Source: Aralia elata
Lineage: Eukaryota > Streptophyta > Magnoliopsida > Apiales > Araliaceae
NCBI GenBank assembly: GCA_034770075.1
Contig: CM068388.1
Location: 18,843,206 to 18,907,205, forward strand
Direction: 5' to 3'
Length of the DNA: 64,000 bases
Part shown: piece after piece, positions 32,470 through 44,286 of the stretch
Numbering within the stretch: position 1 is the stretch's first letter
Layout: the number at the start of each line of letters is the position of its first letter
The notes under the pieces: model-generated
Seen by the model: the letters and a program-made list of their open reading frames with translations, nothing else
The model's database searches: none
Told to the model about the DNA's origin: nothing
Made by a program: the position numbers and the translations under genes

Positions 32470-34968
32470 CTCGTCCACATTAATCACTGGCAGGCCATTC
32501 CTGGGAGGTGAAGGGTCATCACATTCTGTCGAGATCGTTACCAGATTCCCGTCGATGATTAGTTTGATTTGTTGGTGTAGCGTCGAAGGAACTGCCCCGG
32601 CCATGTGTATCCACGGCCTTCCCAATAACAAGTTATAACTGGCCGCAATGTCTAGGACTTGGAAAGAGATATCAAAAGTACAAGGTCCTATTTCCACCGA
32701 CAATTCTATCTCTCCAATTGTATCCCTCCGGGAACCATCGAAGGCTCGCAGCACTACATAACTGGCCCGTAGGCGCTTGGGGTTGATGTTCATCTTCTGC
32801 AATGTACTAAGGGGACAGATATTCAACGCCGATCCCCCATCAATCAGCACCCCATTCATGATATAACCCGAGGAGATCACCGCAATATGTAATGGTTTTC
32901 GGTGCCCCCTTCCCTCCTTGGGGATATCGTCGTCGGTAAATGATATTACATCACTTTCCAACAGATGGTCGACCAGATGGTTGAAACTTTCTTTGCTGAT
33001 CTCCTTAGGACCATATGCCTCCTCTAGGACTTTTGCCAGAATTTTGCAATGATCACTGGACGATAACACCAAATCCATGATTGATGTCAAGGTCGACTCC
33101 TCGCTTAATATCTGGATTCCTCTTGCTTCCGGATGATCTATCCTCTTCAAGAATTCTATGGCTTTCTCATCGGAGATCTCTTCCTTTTTGCTTTCTTTGT
33201 TCTCGAGGACTCGTCCAGGGAGATACAAAGGATTCCCGCTTGTTGTCACAGAAGCACAACTGGCCGCTTCCTCTGACACTCCCCCATAATTCCATGGTAC
33301 CGCCTTTAGACTGTGAACAGGGATTTGTGGCCTCGCTGCAAGGGTGAGGGGTTTCGGAGCTGCTAACTTGACGGGCCCCTCCGTGATATTTCTGCTTACC
33401 CCTGCCAGTCTAACTGGCGCTCCCCGTGTATTCCTGTGATCACCTATCATGTTGATCATTTCATCGATTTTCTTTATATAATTTAGCCTTGATGACCCCT
33501 CGGCTTCACTGGCTTCTGCCACATTGACCCCTCCTCCATCATGCCTTGGCAGGGGATTGACTTTGACATTCGGGGAGTCTGGCTTTTCCACCACGATTTC
33601 TCCATTATCAATCAAGTTCTGAATTATATGCTTCAACGTCCAACAATCCTGCGTATCATGCCCAGGGGAACCCGAGTGGTGTGCGCATCGCTTGCTTGGG
33701 TCAAACCTTCTTCCCTTTGGGTCACTCGGGGGTGCCAAATCGATTATTTTCCTCTGGGCCATCAATACTGCCAACACCTGCTCAAGAGGATCCCCGAGGG
33801 GGGTGAATACTCGATTTTTCGAGGCCTCGAATCTCCTGCGTCCATCTGCCCTCTGATCAGCGAAGTTAGGTTGTCGGGATGGCCCCACTCTCTGCACCTG
33901 TACTGGAAGACTGTTTTCTGTCTTTCTAGGTGATCCCTGAAGGATGAGGGAAACATCCTCCTCCTTTTTCTTTTGCACCCTACGGGAAGTGCTGCCATAA
34001 TTTCCACTCTGTATTTGTTCTGCAGCCGTTTCCAAAGCCGTGAAATCCCGAATCTTACCGGACTTCAAACCCATATCCACCATTTCTCCGTGTTTAATCA
34101 TCTCGGCAAAAGGCCTGCCAATCCCTGATATAACCCGCTCATAATAAGGGGCCTCTTGAATATCTACGAAGGTCATCACCATCTCCGACTCGCTCATCGG
34201 GGGATTCACTTGGGCGGCCATACCCCTCCATCGTTGTGCATAATCCCTGAAGGATTCCCTGGGTTGCTTCTTAACTTTTGTCATTTGGTATCTATCAGGG
34301 GCCATTTGTGCCTGGAAGCTATACTGTGTTAAGAAGGTGTGGGCCAACTCTTCCCAATTGTGGATCCGGGCATTATCAAGACGGGCATACCAGATTCTCG
34401 CCTCTCCTGTCAGGCATTTTTGGAATAATTGCATCCTTAGACCTTCGTCTTCTGCATAAGATCCCAGCTCCCCAATGTAGATTTTCAGATGGGTATAAGG
34501 ATCCCCCTTCCCATTGTATTTTTCAAATTCGGGGATTTTAAATTTCTCTGGATATCTGGTTCCGGGGAAGACACAAAGATCTAAATAGTTCACCCTGCCT
34601 AGGGACCCTATGCCCTTCATAGATTGGATAGTTTCCTCTATTTGTTTCATTTTCTTTCGCAGGTCATCAGTATCTCCCTCTTCCGGGATATTAATCACTG
34701 TCTTGTTCGGTACGGGAATGACCTTTGGGACGACTGGCTCGCCCTTAGGTTGGGGTGGATCCTCTTTAGGTGGATCCTGTCTAGGTAGCAATTGTTCCTT
34801 CAGCATTATGGCCATCTCCAACATTTGTTTTTTAAAGTCATCAAATTCCTCACGAGATATGGCACTAGGATTAGTAGGTGGGAGATCAGCCATTTCAGAT
34901 GTAGAGTTTTGAGCCCTTTTAGATTGCGAACGTGTTTGAGGAGCAATCCTACAGAAACAACGGTTCAA
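32470..34968 (-). pseudogene. Gag-pro of element C, 5' part
   Basis: Open from 34968 to the D insertion. An inner ATG at 34893 (MADLPP) is the start shared with E. Gag core: EKFKIPEFEKYNGKGDPY to RESFRDYAQRWRGMA (retrotransposon gag family, capsid). Then a CX2HX5HX4C knuckle (CAHHSGSPGHDTQDC) that binds nucleic acid in place of the usual CCHC. The protease has active-site GVLIDGGSALN (DGGS for D-S/T-G) and a LLLGRPWIH flap-side motif. The frame ends at VINVDE, cut by D; without D it would continue at 21010. Confidence 0.9.
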
Positions 34969-35679
34969 AGTTTAGTCCTGGGCAATGAGAGGATATGGAT
35001 GCATGTTAAAGCTGTAACTTTCGTGTTTTGGGTTTTTTAATCTTTCCCTGTAAAACAGAAAGTTAGTAATCCTTTAATGCAATAACAAATGCTAAACATG
35101 ACTTTATTATGCTTCCCCAGCTATTCCCTGCAAAACATGGAGGTTAGTACTTTCTTTTGACAACAGGGGAGGCATATATGAATGGGATCATGACATTTGT
35201 ACGCGTGGATGTAAAAAGGCATGAAGAGACTTTTCCTGCGTTGAGTTAATCTGAGGCTGACCTATCCTAGGGTTACTCTCACGGGCTTTTCGGCATGAAG
35301 GTTCCCACATCTTCGCAATCTACTCGTCTGAATCCTTTCGATTGGAGCGGATATGGGTGGTGCGTTTCCTGAGCCATCTCCGGGGAGTAGCCCCTTCGAG
35401 TCCAGTAATAAGCAACCGACAGGTTCGCCTCAGGAGGAGGTACACTCTCAACATACATTCACATTCATCGTCCTTACCGTATGCAAATGACTACTTTAAA
35501 ATAAAACAATCCCATTCAATCATTCATTCATTGGACAAAAACACACATTCACACAACAATAAATAAAACAAGTCAAACTATCACACGTACATATACATTT
35601 ATGAATTTTAAAGGATAGGATAGCATCACGATTTTGAATGCGGCTTAACCCCTCTAATGTCCCCAGCAGAGTCGCCAGT
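34969..35679 (-). other. Leader and primer site of element C
   Basis: Primer site TGGCGACTCTGCTGGGGAC on the minus strand (35677-35659). The leader segment around 35265-35465 is conserved with D and E. Acceptor-like TTTTGCAGGGAA and TTTTACAGGGAAAG sites (about 35125 and 35050) precede gag, so the leader may be spliced. Confidence 0.75.
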
Positions 35680-37756
35680 TGTCGACGCCGGTTTTTTCGT
35701 CTCTTCCGATTTTAGCCTTTTATTAGATGATTTTTTGGAAAAGATCGGCATTGATGTCGACGGGGTTTTAAAAGATCGTTTTTTATGATGAGCCAATTAA
35801 CCAGAGTCGCCAGTTGGTATATTTGAAATGGATGTACCAACTCATCCGAGTTTTCGTTTTTTTATAAATCGCTGGCTCATATGTGACTCCGAATTAATTG
35901 GTCTGCAAACCGAGATTCATAGAGTTCGGGGGCTTGCTTAAGCGAGGGGAAGGTGTTAGGCACCCCCCGACTTCCGTGAAACACGGTTACCGCAATTTTG
36001 ATACTTTCCTATCCTTTAATTCATGAAATGTGTATGTGTGCGTGTGTGTATGTGTGTGCCTTTGTGAATGTGATGGTGAGTTTGCATGAGGAAATCATTT
36101 GGATTTTTTGGAAGAGTCGTGTTTTTTTCTTTTGGGAATGCTTCAGAATGTCCTTCGATTTATACGAGAAAGCTTTATGAGAAAATGTTTGATTTTAATT
36201 GTCAAAACTGTGGTATTGCATTAGGTGTCATTTTGGCAAAACAAGAATTTTCTAAACCTTTGTCAAAAATAGGAATCGAGATCTATACTTTGCTTTCAAA
36301 ATTCAAATGATGGGCAACCTCTAGGATCTCTTTAACCCTATGCACAAAGATTAAATAAAACATTACTTATTCTTATAAAATCATTTTTTCGATGTTTGAA
36401 AACGATTTCTTTCTTTTGCCTTCTCGTCAAATAGAAATCGACATTCATTAGCACCCCCAATTTCTTATCCTCGTGAGACTAATAACCTTCTTTGATTGAT
36501 TTTAGAAAAATCTTTATTGTTTTGGCTTTGAAATCTTTTGTTTGGTGTTACAAATCAAATTAAATATCAAAACGCGTAGGGGACTATTCACAGGCATGTA
36601 AGCCATCAAAATATCCCCGAACGCCAACAATCACAAATTTCACTACTACGGGGCCTTAAACCCGATTCTCGCCTTAGCGTCGTTTTAAGGCCCGACGATT
36701 ACATGTTACAAAAACGAGCACCTTGAATCTATTACATACATCAAAACGTCCATCATCGGATTTGGACCACGGGGTCGCGTTCCTAGGCTCATACCCGAGA
36801 TTGCTACATGCCCACAAAATGAATACTACAGAACTAACCAACCCGGATTTATCTAATACACCATGATATCCGAAAATGATAATCTAAATAATTTACGCTC
36901 AATACATCACCCTAAACAAGCTAGAAATTTCACCAATTGGATATCCTCGGGTTATTATGAAGAATTTTGTTCCGATGGAACCCTCACTAATAATCCCTAA
37001 TCCATGATAGCTCAACAATATTCATGAAAATTACATTTAATTTAACCAAATAATATGATAAAATTGCTATAACAAAGGGAATTTTCACCTTGCAAATGAT
37101 CTCGAATGGATGTAAACTTGTGTATTTGAATAGGATAAGAAGTATACTTGATACAATCAAAATCAAAAGAGTGTAAATCCTCTCTTTTTTCTCTCTTTTC
37201 TTTCTATTTGGTTGCAAAATTTGCTATTTTCCCTTCTATTTCCGTGCTGCTGCTACTGCTGAATTTTTCTCTCCTTTCAATCTGCTGAACCTCCTGTATG
37301 CTGAAGAGGAAATGAGTTGAAATAGGCTGGCCAAAGCCAGCCGCAGATTGATCTGCAACTGGCTGGCCGCTTGCCTTCCACTCACCTGGTTTCGAGTTCC
37401 GTGTTTCGTGTTCCGTGTTTTCAAAAGGCGCACTTATTGGCCGCAGATCAATCCGCGGCTGGACAGTTTGACTTTCTCGATTTTTGCGCCACGCCTCGAC
37501 CTTCGTGCCGTAACGTCGGTTTTCGCTGACAGGCTTGTATTTTGCAGTCCGGGAATTTCCGGGAGACGTGCCACCTCATTCGGGAATGCTCGTTTCGGAC
37601 GGCCTTATTGTCTCGTCAGCTTTGGTCGCCAATCATCGCGGTGGTGTTGAACGTTCGCACTAGTGCCCATTCCTTCGCTCCCGCAAGCCGGTTCAATTGA
37701 CGATTTTGCCCTCCTGTCACGGTTAGTATTGGGAACGCAAAATTTGGGTGTCTACA
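35680..37756 (-). repeat. 5' LTR of element C
   Basis: 2077 bp, near-identical partner of 9966-12029. It includes the same TG/CA microsatellite and the GCCGCAGATCAATCCGCGGC palindrome. It is flanked on the right by the duplication gcact and the right arm of LTR B. Confidence 0.94.
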
Positions 37757-37761
37757 GCACT

Positions 37762-38652
37762 TATGTGATATCTTGACGAACTGTTTTGTTGCTAAACTGT
37801 TTAACGTGTTAAAGTTCTATTATTCATGAACTGTTTAAGCAAAGTGTCGATGTCATTTGTTCCCGGCTAGATAAATGTAGAGGTATGTTATAGAATTATT
37901 GAAATTCATTAAGAATAAAGAAAAGTTAATTCAAACTAGATAAAATTGGTGTGATTATGAAAGAACAAACGCTAACATAGGGAAGATAAGAATCAAAGGA
38001 TGAATTGGAGACATGTTGTGCCTTAATAACGTAATAGACACAGATAATATCATAATAGGAAGTAGACACGGGTTGTGTCGTAATAATGAAGTAGACGCAG
38101 GTGATATCAATTTAAAAGGAGCAAAGATAAAATTAAAGTTTTGAGGACTGGTCAATATGTAGTTTCAAATGATAAATAAAAGGATTACTATTGTCCCTAT
38201 TTATTCAAAGTTGCTTCATAACTATTATTCAGTTGTTGAAGATTTCTGAGAATGTGTTGATATTCAATCTGTTGTTTGTTATTCAACTATTATACTTGCT
38301 AAATTGAATAATCATTCTTACTTTAAATAAAATATTTTTAGCAAAGCTAGAACGAACCGAGGAATCCGGTGGAGACTAAGGAGGAGATCAAGTATTTGAT
38401 TAGACGACTACTTGTAAATTTTATATGAATCTGTTGTGGTGGATTAAAGTCACTATTGTAATAGATAAATAATTTAATATTCATTATTTCTGTGTTATGA
38501 GGATATAAAGGTCTTAGAACCTGGGAGTAGAAGGAAATATGATATAATAATATAGTACTTACATTCATGTTATTAAGATTATGTTATATGGGTAGTACCG
38601 TGATGCACCAGACCCCGGGTTTAAAGATAGACCGGGATTCCAGGGCGTTATA
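37762..38652 (+). repeat. Right arm of solo LTR B
   Basis: Continues LTR B after C. No coding sequence. It ends GGATTCCAGGGCGTTATA followed by the duplication gcttt. The short open frame near 37955-38155 has no domain. Confidence 0.7.
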
Positions 38653-38657
38653 GCTTT

Positions 38658-39558
38658 TGCTGAAAAACCACCAATCTCACCCGATTAGTTGTACTCCATT
38701 CCTGAAGTGAATGAAACCTCATTTAATAAACATAGAGGAAATTATGTTCGTGGTCGTGGTCGTGGTCATGAGCGTGGGCGTGGAAGGAACAATCAATATA
38801 GAGAGGACTGCACTCATAATTCTTCAAAAGGGAATAACACACCTTACCATCAAAAGAATCAAAATGGCAATGGTTTACAAAATAAACCATCGAACGGTCA
38901 TGAAAATAAGTATTTTTATTTTGATATGTTCTATTTATGTTTAAAGTAATAAAGTTTAATTTATGTTTTACATATATGAAGATGTATGGGTCTTACTGGT
39001 AAAATCAATTCCAATATGATCAGGGGAGATTTTTGTCTAGTAGATAATGCAACAACTCATACGATCCTTAAAGATAAAAAAATTATTTTCAAATTTTAAA
39101 ATTATGCAAAGTCAATTTCAATACCATATTAAGTTCATCAAACTTAATTAAAGGTTCTGGAAGAGCGATTATCATATTACCAAAGGGCACAAAATTTTGT
39201 ATTGATGATACTTTGTATTTTTCTAAATCAAACAGAAATTTACTCAACTTTAAGGATATACGTTATAATGGTTATCATATTGAAACCAATAACAAAGGCA
39301 GTGAAGAATTTCTTTGTATTACGTCAATAGTATCGGACTAGAAGCTCATATTAGAAAAACTGTATATTTTCTCTTTTGTGTTATATTATACTATAATGAG
39401 AACAGTTGAAATAAATGTTGCAATACACTAGAAGTGTTCGGACCCAAAGGTTTTTATGCTTTTCCATGATCGCCTTGGTCATCCAGGATCAATAATGATG
39501 CGTCGAACTATTGAAAACTCTTACGGACATCCCTTAAAGAACCAGAAGATTCTTTTAC
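38658..39558 (+). pseudogene. Copia gag C-terminus, protease and integrase zinc region (element A)
   Basis: Resumes A after B. YVRGRGRGHERGRGRNN is the basic RGRG-rich end of copia Gag. GDFCLVDNATTHTILKD at about 39027 matches the copia protease entry, with the active-site Asp in DNATT. FMLFHDRLGHPGSIMMRR (about 39450) is the GAG-pre-integrase HxxxxH motif. Frames are broken between these blocks. Cut at 39563 by element E; continues at 59222. Confidence 0.85.
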
Positions 39559-39563
39559 CTAAT

Positions 39564-41622
39564 TGTAGACACCCAAATTTTGCGTTCTCTGTACTAACCA
39601 TGACAGGAGGGCAAAATCGTCAATTGAACCGGCTTGCGGGAGCGAAGGAGTGGGCACAAGTGCGAGCGCCCAACACCACCGCAATGATTGGCGACCAAAG
39701 CTGACGCGACAATAAGGTCATCCGAAACGGGCATTCCCGAATAAGGTGGCACGTCTTCCGGAAGTTCCCGGACTGCAGATTACGAGCCTGACAGCGAAAA
39801 CCGACGTTACGGCACGGAAATCGAGGCGGGGCACAAAAATCGAGAAAGTCAAACCGTCCAGCCGTGGATTGATCTGCGGCCAAATAGTGCGCCTTTTGAA
39901 AACACGGAACTCGAAACACGGAACTCAAAATCAGGTGAGTGGAAGGCAGGCGGCCAGCCTATTTCAGCTCAGTTTCGTGCAGCATACAGAGAGTTCAGCA
40001 ACCTTGAAGAAGAAGGAGAATTCAGCAGCAAGAAGCACGGAAATAGAGAGGAAAAAGAGAAAATTTTGCAATCAAATAGGAAGAAAAGAGAGAAAAAAGA
40101 GAGGATTTATTTCTTTTGATTTTGATTGTATCAAATACACTCCTTATCCTATTCAAATACACAAGTTCACATGCATTTGAGATCATTTTGCAAGGTGAAA
40201 TTTCTCTTTATTATAGCAATTCATATCATATTATTTGGTTAAATTAAACGTAGTTTTCATGTAATTTATGATGGGTTAATGGATTATGGATTATTAGTGA
40301 GGGTTCCATCGGAACAAAATTCTTCCTAATAACCCGAGGATATCCAATTGGTGAAATTTCTAGCTTGTTTATAGTGATTTATTGGATGTAATCTATTTAG
40401 ATTTTCATTTTCGGATATCATGGTGTATTAGACAAATCCGTGGTGGTTAAGTTTTGTAGTATTTATTTTGTGGGCATGTAATAATATTGGGGTGTGAGCC
40501 TAGGAAAGCGACCCCGTGGTCCAAATCCGATGATGGACGTTTTGATGTATGTAATAGATTTAAGGCGTTCGTTTTGTAACATGTAACCATCGGGCCTTAA
40601 AACGACGCTAAGGCGAGAATCGGATTTAAGGCCCCGTAGTAGTAAAAAATGTGATTGTTGGCGTTCGGGGATGTTTCGATGGCTTACATGCCCATGAATA
40701 GCCCCGACGCGTGTTTATGCTTGATTAGATTTCGTAACACCAAACAAAAGATTCAAAGCCAAAATAATAAAGAGTTTTCTAAAATAAATCAAAGTAGGAT
40801 ATTAGCGTCACGAGGCTAAGAATTGGAAGTGTTAATAAATGTCGATTCCTATTAAACGAGAAGGCCAAAGGAAATCATTTTCAAACATCACCAAAAAATG
40901 GCTTTTATGAATGAACGAAACGATTTACTAAAACCTTGATACATAGGGTGAAAGAGATCCTAGAAATTGCCCCTCATTTATGAAAGCAACGTATAGATCT
41001 TGATTCCTATTTTGGTGAAGGTTTAATAAACTGATGTTTTACCAAAACAACACTTAGTAAAAAATCGCATAGCTTTTGCCAATTAAAATCAAATCTTTCT
41101 CAACAAGAAATAAGGCTTTCTCGTAAATACCGAAAAGACATTTTGAAGCACTCTCAAGACTAAAAGCACGATTTTCCCTAAAAAAACCCAAATGATTCTT
41201 TCATACTAACTCACCACAATATTCCTATAGGCACACACACACACACACACCCGTACACATGCACATTTAATGAATTAAAAGATAGGAAACATCAAGATTG
41301 CGGTAACCGTGTTTCACGGAAGTCGGGGGGTGCCTAACACCTTCCCCTCGCTTAAGCAAGCCCCCGAACTCTATGAATCTCGATTTGCAGACCAATTAAT
41401 TCGGAGTCATATATGAGCCAGCGATATATAAAAAACAGAAACTCGGATGAGTTGGTACATCCATTTCAAATATACCAACTGGCGACTCTGGTTAAGTGGC
41501 TCATCATAAAAGCGATCTTTCAAAACCCCGTCGACATCAATGCCGACCTTTTCCAAAAAATCACCTAATAAAAGGCTAAAATAGGAAAAGGACAAGAGAG
41601 ACGAGAAAACCCGGCGTCGACA
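39564..41622 (+). repeat. 5' LTR of element E
   Basis: 2059 bp, TGTAGACACCC to CGGCGTCGACA. The promoter region GGCCAGCCTATTTCAGCTCAG (about 39951) has TATTTCA where D has TATTTAA. CA microsatellite at about 41231-41250. Confidence 0.94.
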
Positions 41623-44286
41623 GCTGGCGACTCTGCTGGGGACATTTAGAGGGCTTAAGCCGCGTTCAAATCTTGATGTTATCCTATCCTTTAAAATTCA
41701 TAAAATGTGTGTGCATGCAATATTTTGATTTTTCTTTCTGTTGTGTGAATGTGTGTTTTGTCCAAATAGATGAATGATTGAATGAAATTGCTTTACTTTT
41801 AAGTAAATCATTTGCATACGGTGAGGACGATGAATGTGAATGTATGTTGAGAGAGTACCTCCTCTTGAGGCGAACCTGTCGGTTGCTTATTACTGGACTC
41901 GAAGGGGCTGCTCCCCGGAGATGGCTCAGGAAACGCACCACCCAAATCCGCTCCAATCGAAAGGATTCAGACGAGTAGATTGCGAAGATTTGGGGACCTT
42001 CATGCCAAGAAGCCCGTGAGAGTAACCCTAGGATAGGTCAGCCTCAGATTAACCCAACGCAGGAAAAGTCTCTTCATGCCTTTTTGCATTCGCGCATATA
42101 AATGTCATGATCCCATTCAAAATTCATAAATACTTCCCTTGTTGACAAACAGTACTGACCTCCATGTTTTGCAGGGAACAGCTGGGGAAGCATAAATAAA
42201 GTCATGTCTAGCATTCGTATTGTGTTAAAGGACTACTAACTTTTTGTTTTACAGGGAAAGATTAAAAAACCCAAAGCACAAAAGTTACAGCTTTTGCATG
42301 CATCCATATCCTTCCATTTCCCCGGACTAAACTTCGAATCATTGTTTTGTAAGATTGCTCCTCAAACCCGTTCGCAGTCTAAGAAAACCCAGGTCTCTAT
42401 CTCTGAAATGGCTGATCTTCCCAATCATAGTTCCATATCTCGGGAAGAGTTTGATGACTTTAAAAAGCAGATGATGGAAATGGCCACAATGCTAAAAGAA
42501 CATTTCCTAGTCAGACAGGATTCATGAAACCAGGGACCGCATAATATACCGCCACCGGGGGGTGACCAGAATCCTCCTAAGGATGATGCAGTCCTGTTTA
42601 AAAATAACCAACATCAGCTTAAGGATGAGCCGGTCCTCCCAAAGGTCATTCCTGCCCTCAACAAGACAGTAATCATAATCGCATAGCTTTTGCCAATTAA
42701 AATCAAATCTTTCTCAACAAGAAATAAGGCTTTCTCGTAAATACCGAAAAGACATTTTGAAGCACTCTCAAGACTAAAAGCACGATTTTCCCTAAAAAAA
42801 CCCAAATGATTCTTTCATACTAACTCACCACAATATTCCTATAGGCACACACACACACACCCGTACACATGCACATTTCATGAATTAAAAGATAGGAAAC
42901 ATCAAGATTGCGGTAACCGTGTTTCACGGAAGTCGGGGGGTGCCTAACACCTTCCCCTCGCTTAAGCAAGCCCCCGAACTCTATGAATCTCGATTTGTAG
43001 ACCAATTAATTCGGAGTCATATATGAGCCAGCGATATATAAAAAACAGAAACTCGGATGAGTTGGTACATCCATTTCAAATATACCAACTGGCAACTCTG
43101 GTTAAGTGGCTCATCATAAAAGCGATCTTTCAAAATCCCGTCGACATCAATGCCGACCTTTTCCAAAAAATCACCTAATAAAAGGCTAAAATAGGAAAAG
43201 GACAAGAGAGACGAGAAAACCCGGCGTCGACAGCTGGCGACTCTGCTGGGGACATTTAGAGGGCTTAAGCCGCGTTCAAATCTTGATGCTATCCTATCCT
43301 TTAAAATTCATAAAATGTGTGTGCATGCGATATTTTGATTTTTCTTTCTGTTGTGTGAATGTGTGTTTTGTCCAAATAGATGAATGATTGAATGGAATTG
43401 CTTTACTTTTAAGTAAATCATTTGTATACGGTGAGGACGATGAATGTGAATGTATGTTGAGAGAGTACCTCCTCCTGAGGCGAACCTGTCGGTTGCTTAT
43501 TACTGGACTCGAAGGGGCTGCTCCCCGGAGATGGCTCAGGAAACGCACCACCCAAATCCGCTCCAATCGAAAGGATTCAGACGAGTAGATTGCGAAGATT
43601 TGGGGACCTTCATGCCAAGAAGCCCGTGAGAGTAACCCTAGGATAGGTCAGCCTCAGATTAACCCAACGCAGGAAAAGTCTCTTCATGCCTTTTTGCATT
43701 CGCGCATATAAATGTCATGATCCCATTCAAAATTCATAAATACTTCCCTTGTTGACAAACAGTACTGACCTCCATGTTTTGCAGGGAACAGCTGGGGAAG
43801 CATAAATAAAGTCATGTCTAGCATTCGTATTGTGTTAAAGGACTACTAACTTTTTGTTTTACAGGGAAAGATTAAAAAACCCAAAGCACAAAAGTTACAG
43901 CTTTTGCATGCATCCATATCCTTTCATTTCCCCGGACTAAACTTCGAATCGTTGTTTTGTAGGATTGCTCCTCAAACCCGTTCGCAGTCTAAGAAAACCC
44001 AGGTCTCTATCTCTGAAATGGCTGATCTTCCCAATCATAGTTCCATATCTCGGGAAGAGTTTGATGACTTTAAAAAGCAGATGATGGAAATGGCCACAAT
44101 GCTAAAAGAACAGTTCCTAGTCAGACAGGATTCACCAAACCAGGGACCGCATAATATACCGCCACCGGGGGGTGACCAGAATCCTCCTAAGGATGATGCA
44201 GTCCTGTTTAAAAATAACCAACATCAGCTTAAGGATGAGCCGGTCCTCCCAAAGGTCATTCCTGCCCTCAACAAGACAGTAATCAT
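41063..44286 (+). repeat. 1.6-kb tandem duplication in element E
   Basis: Positions 41063-42676 and 42677-44286 are near-identical direct copies (1614 and 1610 bp; the length difference is mainly in the CA repeat). Each copy holds the last about 560 bp of the LTR, a primer site, the leader and the first part of gag. The junction AATCAT|AATCGCATAG joins gag to mid-LTR with three shared bases at most. Copy 1 gag is also broken by TGA at 42525-42527. Confidence 0.94.
41625..41643 (+). promoter_or_regulatory. Primer-binding site 1 of element E
   Basis: TGGCGACTCTGCTGGGGAC two bases after the 5' LTR. A second identical site lies at about 43235-43253 after the partial LTR of the duplication. Confidence 0.85.

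Larger units (their letters stand above)
9966..37756 (-). mobile_element. Element C: Tat/Ogre-like Ty3/gypsy retrotransposon (minus strand)
   Basis: Both ends are LTRs in inverse orientation (TGTCGACGCCGG at 9966, ...GGGTGTCTACA to 37756), flanked by the duplication gcact (9961-9965 and 37757-37761). Without D it is about 16.3 kb. On the minus strand the order is 5' LTR, primer site, leader, gag-protease-G-patch, intron, RT-RNase H-archaeal RNase H-integrase, antisense DUF7745 and PMD genes, tandem array, polypurine tract, 3' LTR. LTRs of about 2.06 kb, the primer site, two RNase H domains and extra antisense genes fit the Tat lineage. By eye the two LTRs differ at roughly 1 percent, so insertion is fairly recent. 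Confidence 0.93.
7679..38652 (+). mobile_element. Element B: large gypsy-type solo LTR, split by element C
   Basis: Starts TGTGACGACCC at 7679 and ends GGGCGTTATA at 38652, flanked by the 5-bp duplication gcttt (7674-7678 and 38653-38657). Removing C and one copy of its duplication leaves about 3.18 kb with no gag or pol. TGTGACG...GGCGTTAYA termini are typical of chromovirus LTRs such as Tekay/Del, which are several kb long. The simplest reading is a solo LTR left by LTR-LTR recombination. The terminal TA in place of CA is a likely C-to-T change. Confidence 0.75.

Noticed and set aside
7679..38652. Element B as a complete retrotransposon
   Set aside because: After removing C only about 3.2 kb remains, without gag, pol, primer site or a second LTR; a solo LTR fits better.
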